In this document: positions 1 through 9,339 of the stretch, piece by piece
How the letters are laid out: every line of letters begins with the position of its first letter
How positions within the stretch are numbered: position 1 is the first letter of the stretch
NCBI RefSeq assembly: GCF_001636055.1
Contig: NZ_CP011789.1
Location: 248,001 to 312,000, forward strand
Reading direction: 5' to 3'
DNA from: Pseudomonas putida
Lineage (GTDB): Bacteria > Pseudomonadota > Gammaproteobacteria > Pseudomonadales > Pseudomonadaceae
DNA: 64,000 nucleotides
Position numbers and translations under genes: made by a program
Notes under the pieces: model-generated
The model's input: only the letters and a program-made list of their open reading frames with translations
What the model was told of the DNA's origin: nothing
Databases searched by the model: none

Positions 1-800
1 AGCAGGACCATGCCGATCAGGGCGCCACGGCCGAACTGCTGCTGGCCGACCACCGCCTTGTAGGCCTCCAGCGCCAGTACCTGATAGTCGCCACCGACCA
101 CCACCGGCACGCCAAAGTCAGTAATGGTCAAGGTGAACACCAGGCAGAACGCGGCGAACACCGCCTGGCGCGTGGCCGGCCAGGTGATGCTGCGAAACGC
201 CCGCCATGGTCCGGCGCCCATGCTCGAGGCTGCGTCGAACAGCCGTGCATCGGCCAGCGACAGCGCTGACAGCAGGATCATCAAGGCATGCGGGAAGGTG
301 TAGATCGCTTCGCCAAGCACGATCCCCCAGAACCCGTAGATGTTGTCGCTCAGCAGCCCGCGCAGCAGGCCCTGGTTACCGAACAGGTAGACCAGCGCAA
401 TGGCCGGCAGCATCGACGGCGCCAGTAGCGGCAGCAGTGAAATCCCGCGCCATAGGCCCTTGGCCGGAATCAGCGTGCGTTGCAGGGCATAGGCGAACAA
501 GTAGGCCAGTGGCACGACGATCAGCGCTACGCTGAAGGCCACCGCCAGGCTGTTGCCGAGCAGCCAGCGAAAGTTGTCGCTGGCAAACAGCTCGGCGGCC
601 GCCTGCAGGCCACCGCCCTGGCCCGCCTCGCCGCTGAAACCACGCCAGAAGATGGCCAGCAGCGGCATCAGCACGGCCAGCAACAGCAGGAGCAACAGCA
701 GGCTCTTGCCGCCGACGACGAACAATCGATCACCCAGGGCGACGCCACTGCGTGGTACGGCCTTGGCGGCGCTCACCGATACGCTCATGGACGCGGCCAT
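1..800 (-). CDS. Putative 2-aminoethylphosphonate ABC transporter permease, C-terminal part outside the window
   Basis: Open reading frame running off the left edge; 266 codons are visible. It starts at an ATG one base beyond the stop of the ATP-binding gene, so the two are co-translated. The product begins with a short cytoplasmic tail and a leucine-rich membrane segment (about residues 34-52), followed by further hydrophobic segments. Near the visible end is a conserved stretch with TDFGVPVVVGG and YKAVVGQQQFGRGA, which resembles the inner-membrane PhnU2-type permeases of phosphonate/iron-type importers. Those are usually fused double permeases of over 500 residues, so about half is missing here. 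Substrate is inferred from the family and from the adjacent LysR gene; an iron or other anion substrate is possible. Confidence 0.75.
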   Translation of the reverse strand, partial: MAASMSVSVSAAKAVPRSGVALGDRLFVVGGKSLLLLLLLLAVLMPLLAIFWRGFSGEAGQGGGLQAAAELFASDNFRWLLGNSLAVAFSVALIVVPLAYLFAYALQRTLIPAKGLWRGISLLPLLAPSMLPAIALVYLFGNQGLLRGLLSDNIYGFWGIVLGEAIYTFPHALMILLSALSLADARLFDAASSMGAGPWRAFRSITWPATRQAVFAAFCLVFTLTITDFGVPVVVGGDYQVLALEAYKAVVGQQQFGRGALIGMVL

Positions 801-801
801 C

Positions 802-1860
802 TCAGGCGAACACCTGCAGGCTCTGGGGTGGCAGGGCCACCCAGATATCCTGCGAGCCCAGGCGCGGCATGGCTTCGGGCGCCAGCTCCGCGAGCAACGC
901 GTGCCCCGGCAAGGCCTTGAGTTCGAAGCTCATGCGGCAGCGGTTGCCAAGAAAGGTGAGCTCACGCACCTTGGCCGGGAACAGGTTCTCCTCGTGCACC
1001 ACCGGGTTGACCGTGATCGCCTCCGGACGGCAGAACAGCCGGCCACTGCGCACACTCACCGCCCCCGGCGCCAGGCGCATGCTCATGCTGCCCACCTGGG
1101 CGTGGCTGTCGTCATGGCGCTGGAACGGCAGCCAGTTGCCCTGGCCAACGAACTCGGCAACGAACGGTGTGGCAGGCCGGTCGTAGATATCCTGCGGGGA
1201 GGCGTACTGCTCGACCTGCCCGTTGTTCATCACCGCGATGCGGTCGGCCATCAGCATGGCCTCGTCCTGATTGTGGGTAACCATCAAGGTGGTGATGCCC
1301 AGCTTGCGCTGCAGTTGGCGCAGCTCGGTGCACAAGTGCTCGCGCACCCGCGCATCCAGCGCCGACATCGGCTCGTCGAGCAACAGCACCGATGGCGATG
1401 GCGCCAAGGCACGAGCCAGGGCCACACGCTGTTGCTGGCCACCGGAGAGCTGGCTGGGGTATTTCTTTTCGCTGCCGGCCAGGCCAACCAACTCGAGCAT
1501 TTCGGCGACCCGCTGACGCGACTGCTCGCGGCTGCCGCCCGTCAGGCCATAGGCGATATTGGCCTCGACGGTGAGGTTGGGGAACAGGGCATAGGACTGG
1601 AACAGGATGCCGTAATCACGGGCCTGGGGCGGCAGCTCGGAGATATCCCGCTCACCGATGTACAGCGAGCCCCGGTCCTGGCGTTCGAGGCCGGCGATAC
1701 AGCGCAGCAGGGTGGTCTTGCCGCAGCCGGAGGGGCCGAGCAGGCAGACCAGCTCGCCAGCGACGATGTCCAGGGACACGTCGTTCAGCGCGGTGAACGC
1801 GCCGAAACGCTTGTGGATACCGCGCACGTTCATGTGTGCGCCCGGGGTTGCGTGGTTCAT
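802..1860 (-). CDS. ABC transporter ATP-binding protein, 2-aminoethylphosphonate type
   Basis: 352-residue nucleotide-binding subunit that would power the downstream permease. Walker A GPSGCGKT at residues 42-49, signature LSGGQQQR at 138-145, Walker B LLLDEP at 159-164 and switch His196 are all intact. The last ~110 residues form a TOBE-like accessory domain typical of the polyamine/iron/phosphonate (CUT1-like) class. An internal Met at residue 10 (base 1833) just before the NVRGIHKRFG start of the fold is an alternative start. Its substrate is inferred from the neighbouring permease and regulator and is not shown by the ATPase itself. Confidence 0.8.
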   Translation of the reverse strand: MNHATPGAHMNVRGIHKRFGAFTALNDVSLDIVAGELVCLLGPSGCGKTTLLRCIAGLERQDRGSLYIGERDISELPPQARDYGILFQSYALFPNLTVEANIAYGLTGGSREQSRQRVAEMLELVGLAGSEKKYPSQLSGGQQQRVALARALAPSPSVLLLDEPMSALDARVREHLCTELRQLQRKLGITTLMVTHNQDEAMLMADRIAVMNNGQVEQYASPQDIYDRPATPFVAEFVGQGNWLPFQRHDDSHAQVGSMSMRLAPGAVSVRSGRLFCRPEAITVNPVVHEENLFPAKVRELTFLGNRCRMSFELKALPGHALLAELAPEAMPRLGSQDIWVALPPQSLQVFA

Positions 1861-1975
1861 GGCTGGGCCTCATCGAAGAGATGAGGGCCATGCTAGGAAG
1901 GCTGTGCGAAGGTTCTGTGGCGATCAGGGCAAAGTGGGTGATAGTGGCATTGGCGGATTTTGGTTGAGGGCCTGC

Positions 1976-2003
1976 GAACACGGGCTTGCCCGCGAAGAAG
2001 CCA
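1976..2003. repeat. Single degenerate REP palindrome
   Basis: CGGGCTTGCCCG core with the adjoining CGAAGAAGCC arm, in the 151-bp gap between the LysR gene and the ATP-binding gene. The rest of this gap shows no gene. Confidence 0.55.
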
Positions 2004-2011
2004 CAGGAAAT

Positions 2012-2881
2012 CTAGAACCGAGCCCCCGCCACTTCCTGCGCCACCCCGAGAAACGCCGCCGGCAAGCGCGCCTGGCGCCGCTCCTTCAGGCAATACAGGT
2101 ACTCGTGCATCAGCGGCGCACCCTCCAGCGCCAGCACCCGCAGCTCCGGGGTCAGCGGCACTTCATGGCGAGCAATGACACTGATGCCGATATTGCGCAG
2201 CACCGCTTCGCGGATCGACTCGCGGCTGCCGATTTCCAGCAGCGCACCAGCCTTCACCCCGGCCTCCTGCATCATCTGCTCGGTCAGCTTGCGCGTGGTC
2301 GAACCCGGCTCGCGCATCAACAGGCAATGCCCGCAGAGGGCTTCGATGCCCACCGCCTGGCGCTGCGCCAGGGGATGGCTACGGTGCACGGCCACGACCA
2401 GCGGATCGCTGCCCAGCACCCGGCGCACAAGGCGCGCATCCTCGACCAACTGCGACGAGCCGGCGATATCCACCCGGTACTCCTCGAGCATCTCCAGCAC
2501 CTGTTGCGAGTTGCCGATCTCCACCGCCACCTCGACCTGAGGCAGGCGTTCACGGAACACCTTCACCAGGTCGAGAATGTAATACGGCGCGGTAGCGGCG
2601 ACACGCAGGCTGCCCTGGGCCTGGCCACTGTTGCGCAGTTCGAACTCGATGTCCGCTTCCTGCTGTAACAAGGCCTTGACCCGCGGCAGGAGCCTGGCGC
2701 CCTCCTCGCTCAGCACCAGGCGTCGGCCGCCCCGATAGAACAGCTCGACCGCGTACTGGCTCTCCAGGTTGCGGATCTGCGTGGTCACCGTGGGCTGGCT
2801 GAGCCCAAGCTTCTTCGCCGCCAGCGTGATGCTGCCCAGGCGGGCCACCATGTAGAAGGCTTTGAGCTCCGAACCGAGCAT
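2012..2881 (-). CDS. LysR-family regulator, probably of the phosphonate transporter
   Basis: 289 residues. The N-terminal winged helix-turn-helix has the LysR signature (GSITLAAKKLGLSQPTVTTQ, about residues 16-35), followed by the linker helix and a two-lobed effector-binding domain. It resembles the LysR proteins linked to aminoethylphosphonate catabolism, and the transporter for that compound lies directly downstream on the same strand, 151 bp away. Its start is only 9 bp from the stop of cadA, so readthrough from the metal-inducible promoter is possible. The effector is inferred from context. Confidence 0.75.
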   Translation of the reverse strand: MLGSELKAFYMVARLGSITLAAKKLGLSQPTVTTQIRNLESQYAVELFYRGGRRLVLSEEGARLLPRVKALLQQEADIEFELRNSGQAQGSLRVAATAPYYILDLVKVFRERLPQVEVAVEIGNSQQVLEMLEEYRVDIAGSSQLVEDARLVRRVLGSDPLVVAVHRSHPLAQRQAVGIEALCGHCLLMREPGSTTRKLTEQMMQEAGVKAGALLEIGSRESIREAVLRNIGISVIARHEVPLTPELRVLALEGAPLMHEYLYCLKERRQARLPAAFLGVAQEVAGARF

Positions 2882-2890
2882 GGCACCTCG

Positions 2891-5161
2891 TTATTTGCGC
2901 AACAGGCGCAAGCCGTTGAACACCACCAGCAGACTCACGCCCATGTCGGCGAACACCGCCATCCACAGGGTGGCCATGCCGGCAAAGGTGATGGCCAGGA
3001 ATATCGCCTTGACCCCCAGTGCCAGGACAATGTTCTGGATGAGAATCGCAGCGCTCTGGCGCGACAGCCTGACGAACGCCGGGATTTTGCGCAAGTCGTC
3101 GTCCATCAGCGCCACATCGGCAGTTTCGATGGCGGTATCGGTGCCGACCGCCGCCATGGCGAAGCCAATCTCGGCGCGGGCCAGGGCCGGCGCGTCGTTG
3201 ATGCCGTCACCGACCATGCCCACGCGGTGGCCTTGAGCGTAAAGATCTTCGATGGTCTTGAGCTTGTCGGCAGGCAGCAGGTTGCCCTCGGCGCGATCGA
3301 TACCCACCTGAGCGGCGATGGCCTGGGCGGTGTGCGGGTTGTCGCCGGTCAGCATGACCGTCTTGATCCCCAGCTCATGCAGCTCGGCGATGGCCTGGCG
3401 ACTGCTGTCCTTCACGGTATCGGCCACGGCGAACAGCGCCAGCGGGCCGGAGCGATCGAGCAGCAACACCACGGTCTTGCCCTGGCGCTCAAGCACATCG
3501 AGCTCGGCCTCGAGTTCCGGCGAGCACAGGCCCAGCTCCTCGACCAGACGATGGTTGCCCAGGTGATAGGCCTGGCCGTCGATCTCGCCGCGCACCCCGC
3601 GCCCGGCCAGTGCTGCAAACTCCGCTACCTCTGCGAGGGCAATGCCCTGCTCCCGGGCATGTTGGGCGATTGCACGCGATACCGGGTGGTCGGAACGCTC
3701 GCCGAGGCTTGCAGCCAGCGCCTGGGCCCGACCTTCGAACAACGGCTCGAGCACCTTGAAGTCGGTCTGCACCGGCTTGCCGTGGGTGATGGTGCCGGTC
3801 TTGTCCAGGGCCAGGAAGTCCAGCTTGCGCCCGCCCTCGAGATAGACACCACCCTTGATCAGGATGCCCTTGCGCGCCGCGGCGGCAAGGCCGCTGACGA
3901 TGGTCACCGGGGTCGAGATCACCAGCGCACATGGGCAGGCCACCACCAGCAGCACCAGGGCGCGGTAGACCCAGTCGAACCAGGCACCGGCCATGAACAG
4001 CGGCGGGATGATCGCCACGGCCAGGGCCACGGCGAACACGGCGGGGGTGTAGATGCGCGAGAACTGGTCGACGAAGCGCTGGGTCGGTGCTCGTGCGCCT
4101 TGCGCTTCTTCCACTGCCTTGATGATGCGCGCCAGGGTCGATTGCCCGGCTGCGGCGGTGACGCGGTACTCAAGCGCGCCGGCCTGGTTGATGGTGCCTG
4201 CGAAGAGCTTGTCGCCCAGCGCCTTCTCGACAGGCAGGCTTTCGCCGGTGATCGGCGCCTGATCGACGCTCGATTGCCCGCTGACGACCTCGCCATCCAG
4301 GCCGATACGCTCGCCTGGGCGCACCCGCACCCGCGCACCGATGGCCACCTCGCGCACCTCGACCTCGCGCCACTGGCCATCCACCTGCTGCACGGTGGCC
4401 ATGTCTGGCGTCAGCTGCATCAGGCCGCTGATGGCGTTGCGCGCCCGATCCAGCGAACGCGCCTCGATCAGTTCGGCGATGGTGAACAGCACCATGACCA
4501 TAGCCGCTTCCGGCCACTGGCCGATCAGCACGGCACCGGTCACGGCGATGCTCATCAGTGCGTTGATGTTCAGGTTACGGTTCTTGAGCGCAATCCAGCC
4601 CTTCTTGTAGGTGCCCAGACCGCAGCCAAGGATGGCGGCCAGTGCCAGCAGGGCCACCACCCACTCCGGCGCCAGCGCGGAGAAGTGCACGATTTCGGCG
4701 CCAATCGCCGCAAGACCCGACAACGCCAAGGGCCACCACCGGGTCTTGTGGGCGGCAGGGGCATTGGCACTGCCATCATCGCCTGCAGCCAGCGGCTCGG
4801 CCTTCATGCCAAGGCTGTCGATGGCGCGCTCGATCTGCGCGGTGCCGTCGAGCGTATGGCGCACGCCGAGAATGCGGTTGATCAGGTTGAATTCCAGCTG
4901 CTCGATACCAGCGAGCTTTCCCAGCTTGTCCTGGATCAGGGTCTGCTCGGTCGGGCAGTCCATCGCTTCGATGCGAAAACGGCTGAGACGCGCCTGGTCA
5001 CTGGCCTTTTCGGTCAGCTGCACGAAGGCCGGCGCCGCTTTGCTGGCACAGCAGCTATGGGCCTGGGTGTCGTGGCAGGAAGACTTGGCGCCATGATCAT
5101 GGCCGTGATCGTGGCCATGATCATGATCGTGCTTGTGGTCGTGACTGACAGGCTGGTTCAT
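2891..5161 (-). CDS. cadA: Zn(II)/Cd(II)/Pb(II)-exporting P1B-type ATPase CadA
   Basis: Inner-membrane pump that expels Zn, Cd and Pb. I place the start at base 5161 because the more upstream in-frame codon (5227) lies inside the promoter and operator, while 5161 has AGGGCG just upstream. That gives 756 residues. Order: a His/Asp-rich N-terminal tail (HDHKHDHDHGHDHG within residues 7-24), a CHDTQAHSCC stretch, a ferredoxin-like metal domain with MDCPTE (67-72), membrane helices, the transmembrane metal site CPC (409-411), phosphorylation motif DKTGT (453-457), and GDGINDAP toward the C-terminus. All key motifs are present. Expression should be controlled by the divergently encoded CadR. Confidence 0.95.
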   Translation of the reverse strand: MNQPVSHDHKHDHDHGHDHGHDHGAKSSCHDTQAHSCCASKAAPAFVQLTEKASDQARLSRFRIEAMDCPTEQTLIQDKLGKLAGIEQLEFNLINRILGVRHTLDGTAQIERAIDSLGMKAEPLAAGDDGSANAPAAHKTRWWPLALSGLAAIGAEIVHFSALAPEWVVALLALAAILGCGLGTYKKGWIALKNRNLNINALMSIAVTGAVLIGQWPEAAMVMVLFTIAELIEARSLDRARNAISGLMQLTPDMATVQQVDGQWREVEVREVAIGARVRVRPGERIGLDGEVVSGQSSVDQAPITGESLPVEKALGDKLFAGTINQAGALEYRVTAAAGQSTLARIIKAVEEAQGARAPTQRFVDQFSRIYTPAVFAVALAVAIIPPLFMAGAWFDWVYRALVLLVVACPCALVISTPVTIVSGLAAAARKGILIKGGVYLEGGRKLDFLALDKTGTITHGKPVQTDFKVLEPLFEGRAQALAASLGERSDHPVSRAIAQHAREQGIALAEVAEFAALAGRGVRGEIDGQAYHLGNHRLVEELGLCSPELEAELDVLERQGKTVVLLLDRSGPLALFAVADTVKDSSRQAIAELHELGIKTVMLTGDNPHTAQAIAAQVGIDRAEGNLLPADKLKTIEDLYAQGHRVGMVGDGINDAPALARAEIGFAMAAVGTDTAIETADVALMDDDLRKIPAFVRLSRQSAAILIQNIVLALGVKAIFLAITFAGMATLWMAVFADMGVSLLVVFNGLRLLRK

Positions 5162-5206
5162 AGGTTCGCCCTGATGGAAAGTGCCCACTGACGGGGGGTT
5201 GTTGCC

Positions 5207-5238
5207 AAGTGAACACCCTGTAGCCACTATAGGGTCAA
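5207..5238 (-). promoter_or_regulatory. cadA promoter with MerR-type (CadR) operator
   Basis: Reading the minus strand, -35 TTGACC (5238-5233) and -10-like TCACTT (5212-5207) are separated by 20 bp, the over-long spacer characteristic of MerR-controlled promoters. The spacer is filled by an interrupted palindrome, ACCCTATAG/CTACAGGGT (5215-5235). The operator lies between divergent cadA and cadR. Confidence 0.9.
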
Positions 5239-5259
5239 GCGATCCCAGGAGATTTCGTC

Positions 5260-5703
5260 ATGAAGATCGGAGAACTGGCCAAGGCCACTGACTGCGCCGT
5301 GGAAACCATCCGCTACTACGAGCGCGAGCAATTGCTGCCCGAACCCGCCCGCACCGACGGCAACTACCGCCTGTACACCCAGGCCCATGTGGAGCGTCTG
5401 ACCTTCATTCGCAACTGCCGAACCCTGGACATGACACTCGACGAAATCCGCAGGCTGCTGCGTCTGCGCGATACCCCCGAAGGTGCGTGCGGCAGCGTTA
5501 ATGCGCTGATCGACGAGCATATCGAGCATGTACAGGCGAGGATCGACGGCTTGATGGCGCTGCAGACGCAGCTGGTGGAGTTACGCAGGCAGTGCAATGC
5601 ACAGGGGGATGAGTGCGCGATTTTGCAGCAGTTGGAGGTCAATGGCGCGGTGTCGGTGCCGGAGACCGAGCATTCGCATGTGGGGCGTAGCCACGGGCAT
5701 TGA
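5260..5703 (+). CDS. cadR: MerR-family cadmium/zinc-responsive activator CadR
   Basis: 147 residues with a good Shine-Dalgarno (AGGAGA). N-terminal MerR winged helix (KIGELAKATDCAVETIRYYE), a dimerisation coiled coil, and the three cysteines known to bind Cd in CadR at positions 77, 112 and 119. The C-terminus ends in a His-rich tail (HSHVGRSHGH), matching the described second zinc site of P. putida CadR. It is divergent from cadA across a shared operator and is expected to twist the 20-bp-spaced promoter into an active form when metal is bound. Confidence 0.96.
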   Translation: MKIGELAKATDCAVETIRYYEREQLLPEPARTDGNYRLYTQAHVERLTFIRNCRTLDMTLDEIRRLLRLRDTPEGACGSVNALIDEHIEHVQARIDGLMALQTQLVELRRQCNAQGDECAILQQLEVNGAVSVPETEHSHVGRSHGH

Positions 5704-5717
5704 GGCCGGTAAAGAGC

Positions 5718-5766
5718 TTCGCGGGCAAGTCGGAGCATCGGTTCGGCGCTCCAATTTGCCCGCGAA
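5718..5766. repeat. REP-type inverted repeat between convergent cadR and thyA
   Basis: Arms TTCGCGGGCAA and TTGCCCGCGAA with an inner GGAGC/GCTCC pair form an imperfect 49-bp hairpin. The position suggests it may also act as a bidirectional transcript end, though there is no T-run. Confidence 0.75.
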
Positions 5767-5786
5767 AAGAACGACGCGGTTCTGAA

Positions 5787-6758
5787 TCAGACCGCCATCG
5801 GTGCCGTCATCGGCGCATGATGTTCGTACCCTTCCAGCCAGAAATCGCTCGGCTCGATCTTTTCCAGCCACTCAGGCTCATACACACCGGTCTCGGCAAA
5901 CGCCGGCACACGGTCGCTGATCACCAGCTTCGGCGCCTCCAGCGGCTCGCGCTTGAGCTGCTCGTTGAGCATGTCCAGGTGGTTCTCGTACACATGGGCA
6001 TCGCCGATGAAATACGTGAACCAACGCGGGGTGTAGCCGGTCAGGCGCCCGAACAGCGACAGCAGCGCCGCACCTTCGGTGAGGTTGAACGGCGTGCCCA
6101 GGCCCAGGTCATTGGAGCGAATGTAGAGCGTGAGGGAGATTTCCTTCGTCTCGACATTGGGGTGGAACTGGTACAGCAGGTGGCAGGGCGGCAGCGCCAT
6201 CTCGTCGAGCTGGGCGCAATTCCAGCCGTGGAACAGGATGCGTCGGCTGCCCGGGTCGTTGGCGATGGTGTCCAGGCACTGGCGCACCTGGTCGATGGCC
6301 TTGTAGAGGATGACGAATGCCTGGCCGGCTTCCTCGTCCTTGGCGATCTGGCGGAAACCGGCTTTTTCCGCCATTTCAATGGCGGCCGGGTTGCTCAGCG
6401 GGATGCGCTTGTAGCCTGGCCACTGGCGCCATTGCACGCCGTAGATCTCGCCGAGGTCGTCATGGCCCTGGCGGAAGGGGTTGGCCAGCCATTGGGCGTT
6501 CTCGTTGGCGTTCTGGTCCCAGACCTTGCAGCCAAGGTCGCGAAACTCGCCGGCATTCTTCACGCCGCGCAAGAAACCGACCATCTCGCCGATCGCCGAC
6601 TTGAACGCCAGCTTGCGCGTGGTGATGGCCGGAAAACCCTTCTGCAGGTCGAAGCGCAACATGGCGCCCGGCAGGCTGATGGTGCGGATACCGGTGCGGT
6701 TGCCCTGCAGCGTGCCGTTCTCGATGACGTCGCGAACCAGGTCTAGATACTGTTTCAT
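5787..6758 (-). CDS. thyA: Thymidylate synthase
   Basis: Cytosolic enzyme methylating dUMP to dTMP with methylenetetrahydrofolate. 323 residues, the long form (E. coli ThyA is 264), with the extra segment around residues 95-150. The catalytic Cys192 sits in the classic [10 protein letters not shown] context. The substrate-binding Arg is in GNRTGIRT, and the [12 protein letters not shown] folate/nucleotide motif lies near the C-terminus. Last gene of an apparent TSUP-lgt-thyA run on the minus strand. The lgt-thyA pairing is common in gamma-proteobacteria. Confidence 0.97.
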   Translation of the reverse strand: MKQYLDLVRDVIENGTLQGNRTGIRTISLPGAMLRFDLQKGFPAITTRKLAFKSAIGEMVGFLRGVKNAGEFRDLGCKVWDQNANENAQWLANPFRQGHDDLGEIYGVQWRQWPGYKRIPLSNPAAIEMAEKAGFRQIAKDEEAGQAFVILYKAIDQVRQCLDTIANDPGSRRILFHGWNCAQLDEMALPPCHLLYQFHPNVETKEISLTLYIRSNDLGLGTPFNLTEGAALLSLFGRLTGYTPRWFTYFIGDAHVYENHLDMLNEQLKREPLEAPKLVISDRVPAFAETGVYEPEWLEKIEPSDFWLEGYEHHAPMTAPMAV

Positions 6759-6775
6759 GGCCTACCTGTGGCAAG

Positions 6776-6802
6776 CACGGCAGGGGGATCGCCCCTGCCG
6801 TG
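6776..6802. other. GC-rich hairpin between lgt and thyA
   Basis: Eleven-base perfect arms CACGGCAGGGG / CCCCTGCCGTG with a 5-base loop. No T-run follows on either strand, so it is more likely an RNA-stabilising or processing structure within the lgt-thyA transcript than a strong terminator. Confidence 0.6.
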
Positions 6803-6808
6803 GAATTA

Positions 6809-7618
6809 TCAGTGGGCGGGTGTCGCCGTGGGTTTGCGATTATAAGCCCACCAGATCAAGGCGAGGCCAGCGACGATCATCGGTATGCAGAGAATCTGAC
6901 CCATGGTCAGCCAGCCCCACGCCAGGTAACCCAGCTGTGCGTCCGGCACGCGGACGAACTCGACGATGAAGCGGAAGATCCCGTAGAACAGCGCGAACAT
7001 GCCGGAAACCGCCATGGTCGGGCGTGGTTTGCGCGAGAACAGCCAGAGGATCAGGAACAGCGCCACACCCTCCAGTGCGAACTGGTACAGCTGCGAAGGG
7101 TGACGCGGCAACTGCGCCGGATCGCTGAACGGCGGGAAGATCATCGCCCATGGCACGTCGGTCGGCTTGCCCCAGAGCTCGGCGTTGATGAAGTTGCCGA
7201 TACGCCCGGCACCCAGGCCGATCGGCACCAGCGGTGCGACGAAGTCCATCAGCTCGAAGAACGACTTGTTGTTGCGTTTGCCGAACCACAGTGCCGCCAG
7301 CATCACGCCGATAAAACCACCGTGGAACGACATGCCGCCTTTCCACACCTCGAAGATCAGCGTCGGGTTGGCCAGGTACTGGTGCAGGTCGTAGAACAGC
7401 ACGTAACCCAAGCGCCCGCCGACGATCACGCCCATCGACAGCCAGAACACCAGGTCGGAGAGCTTCTCGCGGTTCCAGGTCGGGTCGAAGCGATTCAACC
7501 GGCGCGAGGCGAGCAGCCAAGCACCGCCGATGCCGATCAGGTACATCAAGCCGTACCAGTGGATTTTCAGCGGCCCGAGGGCCACGGCCACGGGGTCGAT
7601 CTGCGGGTAAGGCAGCAT
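6809..7618 (-). CDS. lgt: Prolipoprotein diacylglyceryl transferase
   Basis: Inner-membrane enzyme that transfers diacylglycerol from phosphatidylglycerol to the lipobox cysteine of prolipoproteins, the first step of lipoprotein maturation. 269 residues with about seven hydrophobic segments. Conserved family stretches include [12 protein letters not shown] near the N-terminus, the MSFHGGFIG motif with its essential His, and the signature [15 protein letters not shown]. It starts 10 bp after the stop of the TSUP gene and is followed by thyA, suggesting one transcript. Confidence 0.97.
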   Translation of the reverse strand: MLPYPQIDPVAVALGPLKIHWYGLMYLIGIGGAWLLASRRLNRFDPTWNREKLSDLVFWLSMGVIVGGRLGYVLFYDLHQYLANPTLIFEVWKGGMSFHGGFIGVMLAALWFGKRNNKSFFELMDFVAPLVPIGLGAGRIGNFINAELWGKPTDVPWAMIFPPFSDPAQLPRHPSQLYQFALEGVALFLILWLFSRKPRPTMAVSGMFALFYGIFRFIVEFVRVPDAQLGYLAWGWLTMGQILCIPMIVAGLALIWWAYNRKPTATPAH

Positions 7619-7628
7619 GGTGGTTCCT

Positions 7629-8411
7629 CTAGATCAAAAAGCTGAGGCCGACGCAGAACAGCAGCGCGGCAAACAGGCGCTTGAGCAGGCGCGGCGACAG
7701 CTTGTGCGCCAGCCGCGCGCCGAAGCGGGCGAAAAACATGCTGGTGACGGCAATGCCGACCAGCGCGGGGAGATAGACATAGCCCAGACTGTGCGCGGGC
7801 AGATGAGTTTCGTTCCAGCCCAGGATCATGAAACTCAGGGCACTGGCCAGGGCGATAGGCAAGCCGCAGGCCGACGAGGTGGCCACGGCCTTCTGCATGG
7901 GCAGGCTGCGCCAGGTGAGAAAAGGTACCGTGAGCGAGCCGCCGCCGATACCGAAGATCGCCGAGGCCCAGCCGATCACCCCACCGGCAGCGATCAACCC
8001 AGGCTTGCCGGGGATGCCACGGCTGGCCTTGGGCCTGAGGTCAAGGGCCATCTGCAGCGATACCAGCAGGGCGAACACGCCGATGATCTTCTGCAGCATC
8101 GGCCCCTGGATCAACGAAGCGGTCTTGGCGCCAATACCCGCGCCGATGAGGATGCCGACGGTCATCCACAGGAACACCGGCCACTGTACGGCCCCCTTGC
8201 GGTGATGTTCCAGCACGGCGTTGATCGAGGTGAAGACGATGGTCGCCAGCGAAGTCCCGACCGCCAGGTGCGTGAGGATCGAGGCATCGAAGCCCTGCAG
8301 GGTGAAGCTGAACACCAGCACCGGCACGATGATGATGCCGCCGCCCACGCCAAAGAGCCCGGCCAGTACGCCGGCGCAGGCGCCCAACAGCAGATAGAGC
8401 ACGAATTCCAT
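7629..8411 (-). CDS. TSUP (TauE/SafE) family membrane permease
   Basis: 260-residue inner-membrane protein with about eight hydrophobic segments arranged as two homologous halves. Each half carries a family glycine motif: [12 protein letters not shown] near the N-terminus and [12 protein letters not shown] after the middle. TSUP proteins export or import sulfur-containing anions or organic acids; the substrate cannot be read from the sequence. It lies immediately upstream of lgt and is divergent from the NRDE gene. Confidence 0.85.
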   Translation of the reverse strand: MEFVLYLLLGACAGVLAGLFGVGGGIIIVPVLVFSFTLQGFDASILTHLAVGTSLATIVFTSINAVLEHHRKGAVQWPVFLWMTVGILIGAGIGAKTASLIQGPMLQKIIGVFALLVSLQMALDLRPKASRGIPGKPGLIAAGGVIGWASAIFGIGGGSLTVPFLTWRSLPMQKAVATSSACGLPIALASALSFMILGWNETHLPAHSLGYVYLPALVGIAVTSMFFARFGARLAHKLSPRLLKRLFAALLFCVGLSFLI

Positions 8412-8541
8412 TCGCAGACCCTGTGAATACGATCCGGCATGGTAACGGAAGCCGGGGCTGCGCCTCTAGTGAACTCTGTGTCAGGTGATGGCAGTGCAGC
8501 CAGGCTGTGGGTAGAGTGGCACAAAACACTGAGGCCAACCC

Positions 8542-9291
8542 ATGTGCCTGATCGTATTCGCCTGGCGGCCGGGGCACGCCCTGCCGCTGATCGTCGCGGC
8601 CAACCGCGACGAGTTCTACGCCCGCCCCACCCAGGCGCTGGCCACCTGGGAGGATGCCCCGGGCGTGCATGCCGGGCGCGACCTCGAAGCCGGTGGCAGC
8701 TGGCTCGGCATAGGCCCCGGCGGGCGCTTCGCGGCGCTGACCAATATCCGCGACCCTCGCCAGCCGCTCGGGCCACGTTCGCGCGGGGAACTGGTGGCCG
8801 CATTCCTGCAGGGCGAACTGGGCGTGGAAGCCTATCTGGACCAGGTCGCCAGCCGCAGTGCGCAGTACTCGGGGTTCAACCTGCTGGTGGGCGATGGCGA
8901 GCGGCTGGGCTACCTGCACGCCCGAGACCCGGCGCCACGACTGCTATCACCTGGTATTTACGGGCTATCCAACGCCGGGCTGGACACGCCGTGGCCGAAA
9001 CTGCTGAAAGCGCGCTCGGCGCTGGGCGAGGTGCTCGAATCGGCAGACCCGCAGCAGCTACTGGCGCTGCTGGCCGATGCTGCGCCAGCACAGGACCCAG
9101 AGTTGCCGGAGACCGGCGTAGGGTTGGCGACCGAGCGGTTGCTGTCGAGTGTATTCATTGCCAGCCAGAATTACGGAACGCGGGCGAGTACAGTGCTGAT
9201 CGTGGATGATCAGGGCAGAAGGCGGATGATCGAGCGCAGTTTCGGGCCCTTTGGGGGGCATCTGGGGGAAGTGGAACTGAACCTCGTATGA
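8542..9291 (+). CDS. NRDE (TANGO2) family protein
   Basis: 249 residues beginning MCLIVFAW, with the diagnostic VAANRDEFYARPT at about residues 18-30. The family is related to human TANGO2. Cys2 could serve as an N-terminal nucleophile after Met removal, by analogy with Ntn hydrolases, but this is inference and the biochemical role is unsettled. There is no signal peptide, so it is likely cytosolic. It is transcribed alone, divergent from the TSUP gene and convergent with ptsP. Confidence 0.85.
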   Translation: MCLIVFAWRPGHALPLIVAANRDEFYARPTQALATWEDAPGVHAGRDLEAGGSWLGIGPGGRFAALTNIRDPRQPLGPRSRGELVAAFLQGELGVEAYLDQVASRSAQYSGFNLLVGDGERLGYLHARDPAPRLLSPGIYGLSNAGLDTPWPKLLKARSALGEVLESADPQQLLALLADAAPAQDPELPETGVGLATERLLSSVFIASQNYGTRASTVLIVDDQGRRRMIERSFGPFGGHLGEVELNLV

Positions 9292-9297
9292 CTTTTC

Positions 9298-9331
9298 AGG
9301 CCTCTTCGCGAGCAAGTCCGCGAAGAGGCCT
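9298..9331. terminator. Hairpin between convergent NRDE gene and ptsP (REP-like)
   Basis: Thirteen-base perfect arms AGGCCTCTTCGCG / CGCGAAGAGGCCT around an 8-base loop. A REP-derived stem sits exactly between two converging genes. A terminator role is plausible, but there is no long T-run. Confidence 0.6.
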
Positions 9332-9339
9332 GTGAACGA

